A stretch of DNA of 64,000 nt from Streptomyces sp. TSRI0107 (GTDB lineage Bacteria; Actinomycetota; Actinomycetes; Streptomycetales; Streptomycetaceae): assembly GCF_001905845.1 (NCBI RefSeq), contig NZ_LIVZ01000010.1, positions 248,001-312,000 on the forward strand. Reading direction: 5' to 3'. Below the pieces are notes generated by a model. The model ran no database searches. It was not told where the DNA came from and saw only the letters and a list, made by a program, of their open reading frames with translations. The translations under genes and the position numbers were made by a program. This document shows, one piece after another, positions 47,821 through 57,286 of this stretch (positions are counted from its first letter, which is position 1; the number at the start of each line of letters is the position of its first letter).

Positions 47821-49419
47821 GTGCCCGAGCTGAGGCCCTGGCGGGCCGCGAGGCCGCGTCTGACGCGGGTCGCGAACGCCGTACGTCCCCGTCTCGCCCG
47901 TGCCGCCACGGCCGCGAGGCCGCGGGTCGCGCGGCTGGCGCGGGCCGCGTCACCGCAGGTCGCACGGATCACGCGAGCCAAGACCTGGCAGTACACCGCG
48001 GGTGCCGCCACCGCCGGTCTGGCGCTGGCCGCCTGCGTGGTGACCGCCGCGGGCCCCTGGGACTCCACGGGTCAGCGTACGGCCGAGCGGGATCGCGCCG
48101 CTGCCGCCGGACAGCGGGGTGGCGCATCTCACGACGGCACGTCCGGCAGGGCCGGGGCGAACGGAACGGCGCCCGGCGGCCCCAGGCCCGCCCCCAGCGC
48201 GGCGTCCGTGCTCACCGGCCTGGGCGGCGCGACGGGCGGCGGACGGCCGGCGCCGGACGCCAAGGCCCTCGCCGCCGCCCTCGACCCGCTCCTGAAGGAC
48301 GCCGCGCTCGGCGGGCGCCGCGCGGCCGCCGTCGTCGACATCGCCACGGGCGAGCGGCTGTACGGCAGCGCCGCCGAGGAGGCGCTGACCCCGGCCTCCA
48401 CCACCAAGATCGCCACCGCCGCCGCCGCGCTGTCCGCCCTCGGCGCCGACCACCGCCTCACCACCCGCGCCGTCTTCGAACCCGACACCAAGGAGCTGAT
48501 CCTGGTCGGCGGCGGCGACCCCACCCTCACCGCCGACCGCGACGCCGAAGGCCGGGCCGGTCTGCGCGCCCTCGCCGCCGAGACCGCCGCCGCACTGGAG
48601 AAGCGCGACGTCCGCGCGGTGACCCTGTCGTACGACACCACCCTGTACGCGGGCTCCGATCTTCACCCCATCGGGGTCAACGACAACCTCGCCCGTGTCA
48701 CCGCCCTGATGGCCGACGAGGCCCGCACCGACGACTCCACCAGCGGCCCGGCGCCGCGCTTCGCCGACCCCGCGGCGGAGGCCACCCGCGCCTTCGCGGA
48801 CTTCCTCCAGGCCGAGGGCATCAAGACCACGCCCCCCGGGCCGTCCAAGGCCACCGGCCGCGCGGACACCCTCGCCGCCGTCTCCTCGCCTCCGCTGTCC
48901 GCCCTCGTCGAGCGGATGCTCACCAACAGCGACAACGACATCGCCGAGGCCCTGGCCCGGCACACCGCGATCGCGACGGGCGAGAGCGCCGACTTCGACG
49001 GGGCGGGCCGCGCGATCGAGGCGCAGCTGAAGAAGCTGGGACTGCCGACGAAGGGCGTCGTCATCAAGGACGGCAGCGGCCTCGACCGCGCGGACAAGCT
49101 CACCGCCGGCCTCCTCACCGCCCTCCTCGCCAAGGCCGCCGACCCCGACCGCCCCGACCTGCGCCCCACCCTCACCGGCCTCCCCGTCGCCGGCTTCACC
49201 GGCACCCTGACCAGCCGCTACGGCGACGGCGCGGCCGGCGTCGTACGCGCCAAGACCGGCACACTCACCGGCGTCAACACCCTCGCCGGCACCGTCGTGA
49301 ACGCCGACGGCCGAGTCCTCGCCTTCGCGCTCCTCGCCTCGGACACGACGAACCCGGCCGCCGCCCAGACGGCCCTGGACCGCACGGCCACGGCACTGGC
49401 GGCATGCGGCTGCGGCTGA
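47821..49419 (+). CDS. dacB: D-alanyl-D-alanine carboxypeptidase/endopeptidase (PBP4 type)
   Basis: A 532-residue class C low-mass penicillin-binding protein. A basic, repetitive N terminus (RPRLARAATAARPRVARLA) precedes one membrane anchor (about 58-80) and an Ala/Gly linker. Catalytic motifs are STTK (SxxK, in TPASTTKIATAAAAL), SDN (NSDNDIAEALAR) and KTG (RAKTGTLTGVNTLAG). It trims or cleaves peptidoglycan stem peptides. GTG start at 47821. Confidence 0.92.
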   Translation: MPELRPWRAARPRLTRVANAVRPRLARAATAARPRVARLARAASPQVARITRAKTWQYTAGAATAGLALAACVVTAAGPWDSTGQRTAERDRAAAAGQRGGASHDGTSGRAGANGTAPGGPRPAPSAASVLTGLGGATGGGRPAPDAKALAAALDPLLKDAALGGRRAAAVVDIATGERLYGSAAEEALTPASTTKIATAAAALSALGADHRLTTRAVFEPDTKELILVGGGDPTLTADRDAEGRAGLRALAAETAAALEKRDVRAVTLSYDTTLYAGSDLHPIGVNDNLARVTALMADEARTDDSTSGPAPRFADPAAEATRAFADFLQAEGIKTTPPGPSKATGRADTLAAVSSPPLSALVERMLTNSDNDIAEALARHTAIATGESADFDGAGRAIEAQLKKLGLPTKGVVIKDGSGLDRADKLTAGLLTALLAKAADPDRPDLRPTLTGLPVAGFTGTLTSRYGDGAAGVVRAKTGTLTGVNTLAGTVVNADGRVLAFALLASDTTNPAAAQTALDRTATALAACGCG

Positions 49420-49520
49420 GATCCGGCCACCCGCACCACCGCCCCGCGCGGCCGCCCGCGGGACCCGTCGGCCCCTCGCACGCCCTGCCCCCGCGGGGAC
49501 CCCTCACGTACGGTTGACAC

Positions 49521-50651
49521 ATGACGAGCATCGGTGGCACGGCATCCGGCATGGTCGACTGGAATCTCGCGGTGGCGACCGCGACCCGGCTCGTGCGGCC
49601 GGGCCCCGAGGTGAGCCGCGACGAGGCCCGCGCCGTCGTCGCGGAGCTGCGCCGGCACGCCAAAGCCTCGGAGGAACACGTCCGGGGCTTCACTCGTCTG
49701 GGCACCGAGGAGACCCACGACACGCCCGTCCTCGTCGTCGACCGCCCGGGCTGGATCCGCGCGAACGTCGCCGGCTTCCGGGAGATCCTCAAACCGCTGC
49801 TGGAGAAGATGCAGGAGCGCCGCGGCACCGGCGCCGGCAACGCGGTCCTCGGCGCCGTCGGCGGCAAGGTCACCGGCGTGGAGCTGGGCATGCTGCTGTC
49901 CTTCCTGGCCTCCCGCGTCCTCGGCCAGTACGAGACCTTCGCCCCCGCCACCCGCGACCTCCCGGCCGGCGCGAACGGCGGCGGCCGGCTGCTGCTCGTC
50001 GCCCCGAACATCGTCCACGTGGAGCGCGAACTCGACGTGGAGCCCCACGACTTCCGGCTGTGGGTGTGCCTGCACGAGGAGACCCACCGCACGCAGTTCA
50101 CCGCGGTGCCCTGGCTCCGCGACCACCTCGAGGGCGAAATCCAGTCGTTCTTGGCGGAGACCGACGTCGACCCTATGACCGTCCTGGAACGCGTCCGGGA
50201 GGCCGCCCAGACGCTGGCCGGAGGCCGGCCCGAGGGCGAGGAGGACGACGGCGGCAGGTCCCTCGTCGAACTGGTGCAGACGCCCGCCCAGCGGGAGGTC
50301 CTGGGCCGCCTCACCGCCGTGATGTCCCTGCTGGAGGGCCACGCCGACTTCGTCATGGACGGCGTGGGACCCGACGTCGTCCCGTCCGTCGCGGAGATCC
50401 GCGAGAAGTTCCAGCAGCGCCGCGCGAAGGGCGCCTCCCGTCTGGATCTCGCCCTGCGCAAGCTCCTCGGGCTGGACGCCAAGCTGCGGCAGTACCGGGA
50501 CGGCGAGCGCTTCGTCCGGGCCGTCGTCGACGAGGTCGGCGTCGACGGTTTCAACCGCGTGTGGACCTCGCCGAACACCCTCCCCACCAAGTCGGAGATC
50601 GCCAAACCGGCGGACTGGATCGCGAGGGTGCACCGCCGAAGCGAAACATGA
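49521..50651 (+). CDS. Zinc-dependent metalloprotease-like protein (DUF2342, F420-associated family)
   Basis: A 376-residue actinobacterial protein of the DUF2342 family, often called coenzyme F420 biosynthesis-associated. It carries the zincin-like motif LHEETHRTQFTAVPWLRDH (HExxH, about residues 193-197) and the downstream LEGHADFVMDGVG with further His/Asp ligands. Proteolysis has not been shown for most members. It lies between dacB and tilS as in other streptomycetes, likely in the tilS-hpt-ftsH neighbourhood operon or just upstream. Confidence 0.86.
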   Translation: MTSIGGTASGMVDWNLAVATATRLVRPGPEVSRDEARAVVAELRRHAKASEEHVRGFTRLGTEETHDTPVLVVDRPGWIRANVAGFREILKPLLEKMQERRGTGAGNAVLGAVGGKVTGVELGMLLSFLASRVLGQYETFAPATRDLPAGANGGGRLLLVAPNIVHVERELDVEPHDFRLWVCLHEETHRTQFTAVPWLRDHLEGEIQSFLAETDVDPMTVLERVREAAQTLAGGRPEGEEDDGGRSLVELVQTPAQREVLGRLTAVMSLLEGHADFVMDGVGPDVVPSVAEIREKFQQRRAKGASRLDLALRKLLGLDAKLRQYRDGERFVRAVVDEVGVDGFNRVWTSPNTLPTKSEIAKPADWIARVHRRSET

Positions 50652-50844
50652 CATCGGGGTGAGACGTCGTGAACCGAATCCGGCCGACGGCAGGCGAACG
50701 CCCCTCCAATCACCCGTCCGAGGGAGCGTGAGCCGTGCACAGGCGTGCAATGCTCGGGGAACGGCCCGGTTCTGTCACCATCTACACACTCTGAGTGACC
50801 GTCTCGGGCTCACCCCCCGAAAAACTTCATGAAGGGAACCGGAC

Positions 50845-51876
50845 ATGGGTCCCCATCCTGCGGTCGCGGCGATACGCCTGGCGGTGCGCCGCGTCCTCCA
50901 CGACCTCCTCAACGACCACACCCCCGACGCCTCCCCCGATGCCGGCACCGACGAGCCGACGCCCCCGCTGCTCGTCCTCGTGGCGTGCTCCGGCGGCGCC
51001 GACTCCATGGCGCTCGCCTCCGCCCTCGCCTTCGAGGCCCCCAAGCTCGGCATCCGCGCGGGCGGCGTCACCGTCGACCACGGGCTGCAGCCCGGCTCCG
51101 ACCTGCGCGCCGAGGAAGTCGTCCTGCGCCTGCGCGGCCTCGGCCTCGACCCGGTCGAGTCCACCGCCGTGACCGTCGGCCGTGACGGCGGACCGGAGGC
51201 CGCCGCCCGCGACGCCCGGTACGCCGCCCTGGACGCCGCCGCCGAACGCCACGGCGCCGCCGCGATCCTGCTCGGCCACACCCGCGACGACCAGGCCGAG
51301 ACCGTTCTGCTCGGACTCGCCCGCGGCTCCGGCATCCGCTCCCTGTCCGGAATGGCCGCGGTCTCGGGGGCCGGCGGCCGTTACCGGCGCCCCTTCCTGG
51401 AGCTCGACCGGCAGACCGCCCGCAAGGCCTGCATGGTCCAGTCGCTGCCCGTCTGGGACGACCCGCACAACGCCGACCCGGCCTACACCCGCTCCCGGCT
51501 GCGCCACGAGGGCCTGCCCGCCCTGGAGAAGGCCCTCGGCAAGGGCGTCGTCGAAGCCCTCGCCCGGACGGCCCAGCTCTCCCGCGACGACGCCGACGCC
51601 CTCGACGCCTGGGCCAGCCAGGCCGAGGCCACCGTCCGCGACGCCGCGGGCCTGCTGGAGTGCGCCAAGCTCTACGCCCTGCCGCCCGCCGTACGCCGCA
51701 GGATCCTGCGCCGCGCCGCCATCGAGGCCGGTGCCCCGGCCGGCTCCCTCTTCGCCCGCCACATCGAGGAAGTCGACCGGCTGATCACCGGCTGGCGTGG
51801 TCAGGGGGCCATCAACCTCCCCGGCAAAGTCGTCGCCCAGCGGCAGGGTGGCAGACTGGTGATTCGGCAAGGCTGA
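50845..51876 (+). CDS. tilS: tRNA(Ile)-lysidine synthetase
   Basis: A 343-residue TilS, which adds lysine to C34 of tRNA-Ile(CAU). The PP-loop ATP motif VACSGGADSMALASAL (about 51-66) and GHTRDDQAETVLLGLARGSGI are intact, and the C-terminal TilS substrate domain ends KVVAQRQGGRLVIRQG. The gene is 49 bases from hpt, the usual tilS-hpt-ftsH order. Confidence 0.94.
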   Translation: MGPHPAVAAIRLAVRRVLHDLLNDHTPDASPDAGTDEPTPPLLVLVACSGGADSMALASALAFEAPKLGIRAGGVTVDHGLQPGSDLRAEEVVLRLRGLGLDPVESTAVTVGRDGGPEAAARDARYAALDAAAERHGAAAILLGHTRDDQAETVLLGLARGSGIRSLSGMAAVSGAGGRYRRPFLELDRQTARKACMVQSLPVWDDPHNADPAYTRSRLRHEGLPALEKALGKGVVEALARTAQLSRDDADALDAWASQAEATVRDAAGLLECAKLYALPPAVRRRILRRAAIEAGAPAGSLFARHIEEVDRLITGWRGQGAINLPGKVVAQRQGGRLVIRQG

Positions 51877-51925
51877 ATCCCGGCCCCCTTCCGGGGGCGG
51901 GCAGCCGGTGGGACGACCGAAAGTG

Positions 51926-52486
51926 ATGCGGGTGGACGCGAAAGACATGGGTGCCGACCTCCAGCAGGTACTCATCACCAAGGAAGAGATCGACGCCAAG
52001 CTGGCAGAGCTGGCCGCGAAGATCGACGCGGAGTACGCGGGCAAGGACCTGCTGATCGTCGGCGTCCTCAAGGGCGCGGTGATGGTCATGGCCGACCTCG
52101 CGCGGGCGCTGTCCACCCCCGTCACCATGGACTGGATGGCCGTGTCCTCCTACGGCGCGGGCACCCAGTCCTCCGGCGTCGTGCGGATCCTCAAGGACCT
52201 CGACACCGACATCAAGGGCAAGCACGTCCTCATCGTCGAGGACATCATCGACTCCGGCCTGACCCTGTCCTGGCTGATCTCCAACCTCGGCTCCCGCGAG
52301 CCCGCCTCGCTCAAGGTGTGCACGCTGCTGCGCAAGCCCGAGGCCGCCAAGGTCGCCATCGACGTCGAGTGGGTCGGCTTCGACATTCCCAACGAGTTCG
52401 TCGTCGGCTACGGCCTGGACTACGCCGAGAAGTACCGCAACCTGCCGTTCGTCGGTACGCTCGCGCCCCACGTCTACGGCGGCTGA
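51926..52486 (+). CDS. hpt: Hypoxanthine phosphoribosyltransferase
   Basis: A 186-residue type I PRTase for purine salvage. The PRPP loop VLIVEDIIDSGLTLSWL (about 99-115) and the flexible loop SSYGAGTQSSG are present, and VGFDIPNEFVVGYGLDYAEKYRNLPF is the conserved C-terminal signature. ATG 51926 (MRVDAKDM); a GTG six codons upstream is possible. Confidence 0.95.
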   Translation: MRVDAKDMGADLQQVLITKEEIDAKLAELAAKIDAEYAGKDLLIVGVLKGAVMVMADLARALSTPVTMDWMAVSSYGAGTQSSGVVRILKDLDTDIKGKHVLIVEDIIDSGLTLSWLISNLGSREPASLKVCTLLRKPEAAKVAIDVEWVGFDIPNEFVVGYGLDYAEKYRNLPFVGTLAPHVYGG

Positions 52487-52669
52487 GCCAGTGGAGCGGC
52501 CCTCGTAGGGGGAGCGGGAACCCCGGCGGGACTCGCGCCGTTGAAGCATGCAGACGGGATTGCCAGCCCTACTGCGCGGCTTCGGGCGACAATGCTGGGG
52601 TACCGTCAGAAGAACTGTCTTATCAAACTCACTATGGCAGGAGGGACGGGGCGGCACCGCTCCGTATGG

Positions 52670-54700
52670 ATGGACGTGAAGCGATACTTCCGTGGGCCGG
52701 TCATGTGGATCGTGCTGGCCGTCCTTGCCGTGGTCGTGTTGATGCAGGTCGTCGGCTCGTCCGGCGGCTACAAGACGGTGGACACCGGCCAGGTCGTCCA
52801 GGCGATCAATGAGAACAAGGTCGAGTCGGCCAAGCTCACCACCGGCGACGAGCAGATCATCAAGGTCCAGCTCAAGGACGGCGTGAAGGTCGAGGACAGC
52901 TCGAAGATCCAGGCGAGCTACATCGGCGACCAGGGCGTGGACATCGCCAACACGCTGCAGAACAAGTACCAGGAGAAGCAGATCCCGGACGGTTACACCG
53001 TCTCGCCGTCGAAGCAGAACCCGTTCGTCGGCATCCTGCTCTCCCTGCTCCCCTTCGTCCTCATCGTCGTCGTCTTCCTGTTCCTGATGAACCAGATGCA
53101 GGGCGGCGGCTCCCGAGTGATGAACTTCGGCAAGTCGAAGGCCAAGCTCATCACCAAGGACACCCCCAAGACGACCTTCGCGGACGTCGCGGGCTCCGAC
53201 GAGGCCGTCGAGGAACTGCACGAGATCAAGGAGTTCCTGCAGGAGCCGGCGAAGTTCCAGGCCGTCGGGGCGAAGATCCCCAAGGGCGTCCTGCTCTACG
53301 GCCCTCCCGGTACCGGCAAGACCCTGCTCGCGCGTGCCGTCGCGGGCGAGGCCGGCGTGCCGTTCTACTCGATCTCCGGTTCCGACTTCGTCGAGATGTT
53401 CGTCGGTGTCGGTGCCTCCCGGGTCCGTGACCTGTTCGAGCAGGCCAAGGCGAACGCCCCGGCGATCGTCTTCGTCGACGAGATCGACGCGGTCGGCCGC
53501 CACCGCGGCGCCGGCCTCGGCGGCGGTCACGACGAGCGCGAGCAGACCCTGAACCAGCTGCTCGTCGAGATGGACGGCTTCGACGTCAAGGGCGGCGTCA
53601 TCCTGATCGCCGCCACGAACCGCCCGGACATCCTCGACCCGGCGCTGCTGCGTCCCGGCCGTTTCGACCGCCAGATCGCCGTCGACCGCCCCGACATGCA
53701 GGGCCGTCTGGAGATCCTCAAGGTCCACCAGAAGGGCAAGCCGGTCGCCCCGGACGTCGACCTGTCGGCCGTCGCCCGCCGTACGCCCGGCATGACCGGT
53801 GCCGACCTGGCGAACGTGCTCAACGAGGCCGCCCTGCTGACGGCCCGCAGCGACCAGAAGCTCATCGACAACAAGATGCTCGACGAGGCCATCGACCGCG
53901 TCGTGGCGGGCCCGCAGAAGCGGACCCGGATCATGTCGGACAAGGAGAAGAAGATCACCGCGTACCACGAGGGCGGACACGCCCTGGTCGCGGCGGCCTC
54001 CCCGAACTCCGACCCGGTCCACAAGATCACGATCCTGTCCCGCGGCCGCGCCCTCGGCTACACGATGGTGCTCCCGGACGAGGACAAGTACTCGACCACG
54101 CGCAACGAGATGCTCGACCAGCTGGCCTACATGCTGGGCGGCCGCGCGGCCGAGGAACTGGTCTTCCACGACCCGACCACCGGTGCCGCCAACGACATCG
54201 AGAAGGCCACCAACCTGGCCCGCGCGATGGTCACGCAGTACGGCATGACGGAGCGCCTGGGCGCGATCAAGTTCGGCGGTGACAACACCGAGCCGTTCCT
54301 CGGACGCGAGATGGCGCACCAGCGCGACTACTCCGAGGAGGTCGCGGCGCTGGTCGACGAAGAGGTCAAGAAGCTCATCGAGACCGCGCACAACGAGGCG
54401 TGGGAGATCCTGGTCGAGAACCGCGACGTGCTCGACAACCTGGTCCTGGCCCTCCTGGAGAAGGAGACCCTGGGCAAGGAGGAGATCGCCGAGATCTTCG
54501 CCCCGATCGTCAAGCGCCCGCCGCGGCCCGCGTGGACCGGCTCCTCGCGGCGCACCCCGTCGACCCGCCCGCCGGTGCTCTCCCCCAAGGAGCTGGCACT
54601 GACGAACGGCGCGAACGGCGCGACGGCGGCGCTCACGGCCAAGTCCACGGCCACGGAGTCCGTCCCGGACCCGGTCCAGGAGGACCGCTCCGACAGCTGA
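52670..54700 (+). CDS. ftsH: ATP-dependent zinc metalloprotease FtsH
   Basis: A 676-residue membrane AAA protease. Two membrane segments (about 10-27 and 117-137) flank a periplasmic domain. The AAA module has Walker A GPPGTGKT (about 211-218), Walker B VFVDEIDAVG and the SRH region ATNRPDILDPALLRPGRFDRQ; the protease site is HEGGH (about 431-435). It degrades misfolded membrane and regulatory proteins as a hexamer. ATG 52670 (MDVKRYFRGP) is the usual start; the frame stays open 43 codons upstream. The last ~45 residues are a variable polar tail. Confidence 0.95.
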   Translation: MDVKRYFRGPVMWIVLAVLAVVVLMQVVGSSGGYKTVDTGQVVQAINENKVESAKLTTGDEQIIKVQLKDGVKVEDSSKIQASYIGDQGVDIANTLQNKYQEKQIPDGYTVSPSKQNPFVGILLSLLPFVLIVVVFLFLMNQMQGGGSRVMNFGKSKAKLITKDTPKTTFADVAGSDEAVEELHEIKEFLQEPAKFQAVGAKIPKGVLLYGPPGTGKTLLARAVAGEAGVPFYSISGSDFVEMFVGVGASRVRDLFEQAKANAPAIVFVDEIDAVGRHRGAGLGGGHDEREQTLNQLLVEMDGFDVKGGVILIAATNRPDILDPALLRPGRFDRQIAVDRPDMQGRLEILKVHQKGKPVAPDVDLSAVARRTPGMTGADLANVLNEAALLTARSDQKLIDNKMLDEAIDRVVAGPQKRTRIMSDKEKKITAYHEGGHALVAAASPNSDPVHKITILSRGRALGYTMVLPDEDKYSTTRNEMLDQLAYMLGGRAAEELVFHDPTTGAANDIEKATNLARAMVTQYGMTERLGAIKFGGDNTEPFLGREMAHQRDYSEEVAALVDEEVKKLIETAHNEAWEILVENRDVLDNLVLALLEKETLGKEEIAEIFAPIVKRPPRPAWTGSSRRTPSTRPPVLSPKELALTNGANGATAALTAKSTATESVPDPVQEDRSDS

Positions 54701-54750
54701 CCCGGACACCGGTGTCCGCCCCTGGCGGCCCCACCAGGCCCGGAATGGAT

Positions 54751-54786
54751 GCCGCGCCCCCCTGGTTCTAACCTGGGGGGCGCGGC
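54751..54786 (+). terminator. Hairpin after ftsH
   Basis: Perfect 12-bp stem (GCCGCGCCCCCC and its complement) with a 12-nt loop, 50 bases after the ftsH stop and followed by TTTCC. It separates ftsH from folE. Confidence 0.8.
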
Positions 54787-54843
54787 TTTCCGCCATTCTC
54801 GGGCTGCCAGGCACGCACGACACACAGGAACGAGGCACCACAC

Positions 54844-55449
54844 ATGACCGACCCCGTGACGCTGGACGGCGAGGGCACCATCGGCGAGTTCGACGAGAAG
54901 CGCGCCGAGAACGCCGTACGCGAACTCCTGATCGCGGTCGGCGAGGACCCGGACCGCGAGGGGCTGAGGGAGACGCCGGCGCGGGTGGCGCGGGCCTACA
55001 AGGAGATATTCGCCGGCCTGTGGCAGCAGCCCGAGGACGTGCTGACGACCACGTTCGACCTCGGGCACGACGAGATGGTGCTCGTGAAGGACATCGAGGT
55101 GTACTCGACCTGCGAGCACCACCTGGTGCCGTTCCGGGGCGTGGCGCACGTCGGCTACATCCCGTCCACCAGCGGCAAGATCACCGGTCTGTCGAAGCTG
55201 GCCCGGCTGGTGGACGTCTACGCCCGTCGTCCGCAGGTGCAGGAACGACTCACCACGCAGGTCGCGGACGCCCTGATGGAGATCCTCGAGCCGCGCGGTG
55301 TGATCGTGGTCATCGAGTGCGAGCACATGTGCATGTCGATGCGCGGCATCCGCAAGCCCGGCGCCAAGACCATCACCTCGGCGGTGCGCGGTCAGCTGCG
55401 GGACGCGGCCACCCGCAACGAGGCGATGAGCCTGATCATGGCCCACTGA
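54844..55449 (+). CDS. folE: GTP cyclohydrolase I
   Basis: A 201-residue FolE, the first step of folate synthesis (GTP to dihydroneopterin triphosphate). The zinc ligands are in CEHHLVPFRG and the later CEHMCMSMRG; GEDPDREGLRETPARVARAY is the N-terminal signature. It is separated from folP/folB/folK, which lie on the opposite strand just beyond the convergent DUF3180 gene. Confidence 0.96.
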   Translation: MTDPVTLDGEGTIGEFDEKRAENAVRELLIAVGEDPDREGLRETPARVARAYKEIFAGLWQQPEDVLTTTFDLGHDEMVLVKDIEVYSTCEHHLVPFRGVAHVGYIPSTSGKITGLSKLARLVDVYARRPQVQERLTTQVADALMEILEPRGVIVVIECEHMCMSMRGIRKPGAKTITSAVRGQLRDAATRNEAMSLIMAH

Positions 55450-55466
55450 CGGGCGGCGGCCCCGGC

Positions 55467-55955
55467 TCAGGCCGTGGACGCCGCGCCTGGGCCGCCGTTC
55501 TCGTCGTCCTCCGGAAGCTTGCAGACCCGCTCCAGGAAGATCGCCGCCGCTATCACGGCGATGCCGGCCACGACCGAGAAACCGGCGTAGATCGCCTGGT
55601 CGCGGCGGGCCGGGATGTCCAGGGACTCCAGGAGGAAGACGCCCGCGCCGCCGTACATCCCGGCGACGAGGGCGGCCACCAGGGCGCTGGCCTGGCCGAA
55701 GACCACCGCGCGGGCCGCCATCAGCGGGTCGACGCCCTTGGCGCCGGGGCGGCGCTCGCGCTGGGCCCTGAGCCGGGAGCGCAGCGAGAGCGCCGTGGCC
55801 AGCAGGACCGCGGCGATCAGCGCCAGCACGATGGGGGCGGCCAGCGGGACGCTCGGCAGGGTGCCCAGCGAGCTCCACAGGCGGGCGCCCGCCCAGGACA
55901 GCACCCCGGCGACGGCGAACACGCCGGCCAGCACCCTGATGCGCAGCTCTCTCAC
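55467..55955 (-). CDS. DUF3180 membrane protein
   Basis: A 162-residue protein with four hydrophobic segments (LAGVFAVAGVLSWAGARLW, PIVLALIAAVLLATALSL, AARAVVFGQASALVAALVAGM, YAGFSVVAGIAVIAAAIFL), matching DUF3180, which is regularly found after folK in actinobacteria. Function unknown. The gene lies 70 bases downstream of folK, probably in the same transcript. Confidence 0.88.
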   Translation of the reverse strand: MRELRIRVLAGVFAVAGVLSWAGARLWSSLGTLPSVPLAAPIVLALIAAVLLATALSLRSRLRAQRERRPGAKGVDPLMAARAVVFGQASALVAALVAGMYGGAGVFLLESLDIPARRDQAIYAGFSVVAGIAVIAAAIFLERVCKLPEDDENGGPGAASTA

Positions 55956-56025
55956 GGTGTCCCTTCGGCTTCCCGGGTCTCCGGCTGGCGGATCTTCCCG
56001 ATGACGGTCGTCTCGACCTTAACGA

Positions 56026-56637
56026 CTACTCGGGCAGCCGGAGTTCCAGGTCCGCGCGGGCCGTCACGCCCTCGCGGGTGAGCGCGTCGAGCAGGTCCGC
56101 GACGGCGCCACGGCCGGGCAGTTGGGCGTCGGGGTCCACGTCGTGCCACGGGGCGAGGACGAAGGCACGCTCGTGGGCGCGCGGGTGGGGGAGGGTGAGC
56201 CGCGGGTCGTCGGAGACGACGTCGGCGTACGAGACGATGTCGACGTCGAGGGTGCGCGCGCCCCAGCGCTCGTCCCGCACCCGGTGGAACGCCTCCTCGA
56301 CCGCGTGCGCCCGCTCCAGCAGCGAGGACGCCGGCAGGGTCGTCTTGAGCACCACGACGGCGTTGAAGTACGACGGCTGGCTGCCGGGCTCGACGCCCCA
56401 CGGCTCCGTCTCGTACACCGGCGACACCGCCTTGATCCGCACGCCCGGGGTGTCCTCCAGGGCGTCGACGGCCCCCTGGAGGGTCTCCAGGCGGTTGCCG
56501 AGGTTGGAGCCGAGGGAGAGCACGGCGAGTTTGGGATTGTGCAGGGTGGTGTCGGCGGCGTCGACCTTCTCGACGACGGAGGCGGGCACCGGCTGTACGG
56601 TCGGGTCGGTGGGACCCTGCGTGAAGGACGCGGTCAT
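56026..56637 (-). CDS. folK: 2-amino-4-hydroxy-6-hydroxymethyldihydropteridine pyrophosphokinase
   Basis: A 203-residue HPPK that pyrophosphorylates the pterin made by FolB. Residues ~37 onward are the enzyme (LSLGSNLGNRLETLQ, VSPVYETEPWG, GARTLDVDIV, LPHPRAHERAFVLAPW); the first 35 residues are an extra polar extension common in streptomycetes. The ATG overlaps the folB stop (ATGA). Confidence 0.94.
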   Translation of the reverse strand: MTASFTQGPTDPTVQPVPASVVEKVDAADTTLHNPKLAVLSLGSNLGNRLETLQGAVDALEDTPGVRIKAVSPVYETEPWGVEPGSQPSYFNAVVVLKTTLPASSLLERAHAVEEAFHRVRDERWGARTLDVDIVSYADVVSDDPRLTLPHPRAHERAFVLAPWHDVDPDAQLPGRGAVADLLDALTREGVTARADLELRLPE

Positions 56638-56993
56638 GCTCGGCTCCGGGTGATGGTGACGGTCACGTCGTCGAAGGGCACCGTGATCGGCGCGTCCGGC
56701 TTGTGGACGCAGACCTCCACCTCCTGGACCCCTTCGTGCTTCAGACAGGTCTGGGCGATGCGCTCGGCGAGCGTCTCGATGAGGTCGACCGGCTCGCCCT
56801 CGACGACCGCCACGACCTCTTCCGCCACGATGCCGTAGTGCACGGTCTTCGCCAGGTCGTCGTCGGCCGCGGCCGGTCGGGTGTCCAGCCCCAGGACGAG
56901 GTCCACGATGAAGGTCTGGCCCTCCTCGCGCTCCTTGGGGAACACACCGTGGTGTCCACGGGCCTTCAGGCCGCGCAGCGCGACACGATCCAC
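56634..56993 (-). CDS. folB: Dihydroneopterin aldolase
   Basis: A 119-residue FolB. LRGLKARGHHGVFPKEREEGQTF and TLAERIAQ, then CVHKPDAPITVPFDDVTVTI, are conserved. The GTG at 56993 (VDRVALRG) with GGAG upstream is preferred; the frame continues upstream without coding character. The 293-bp region to the next gene (56994-57286) holds the likely folB promoter and a hairpin downstream of the NTF2 gene. Confidence 0.94.
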   Translation of the reverse strand: MDRVALRGLKARGHHGVFPKEREEGQTFIVDLVLGLDTRPAAADDDLAKTVHYGIVAEEVVAVVEGEPVDLIETLAERIAQTCLKHEGVQEVEVCVHKPDAPITVPFDDVTVTITRSRA

Positions 56994-57242
56994 GCGAATC
57001 ACTCCTGCAATCGTCGGTTGTGGCCGGTTCGTGCCGTGTGCGGACGGCGCACCGGCCTCGGACGAATCTACCTGCGGACACTGACAGGACCGGGCCACGG
57101 GGCGTGGGTCCGGGCAGGAGCCGGGAGGTCTTCATCGGGCGTTTCCCCTGGAGAGCCCGGTGGCTCACGGGCCGGTGGCCGCCTCCGCCCGGGCGTCCGT
57201 GATTCCAGCCACTCCTTGGTTCCTTCGGGCCCCTTCCGGTGC

Positions 57243-57265
57243 GCGAACCGGTGTGGGCACCGGCT
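57243..57265 (-). terminator. Weak hairpin downstream of the NTF2-like gene
   Basis: GAACCGGTG and CACCGGCTTC pair over about 8 bases with one bulge and a 4-nt loop, 22 bases after the leftward stop at 57287. Plausible but not strong. Confidence 0.45.
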
Positions 57266-57286
57266 TCCGCAGGACCGCCTACCCAC

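Noticed and set aside
46203..49517. A 1,104-codon plus-strand frame across ThrE, ppa and dacB
   Set aside because: It runs antisense to ThrE and ppa and out of frame with dacB, without domains.
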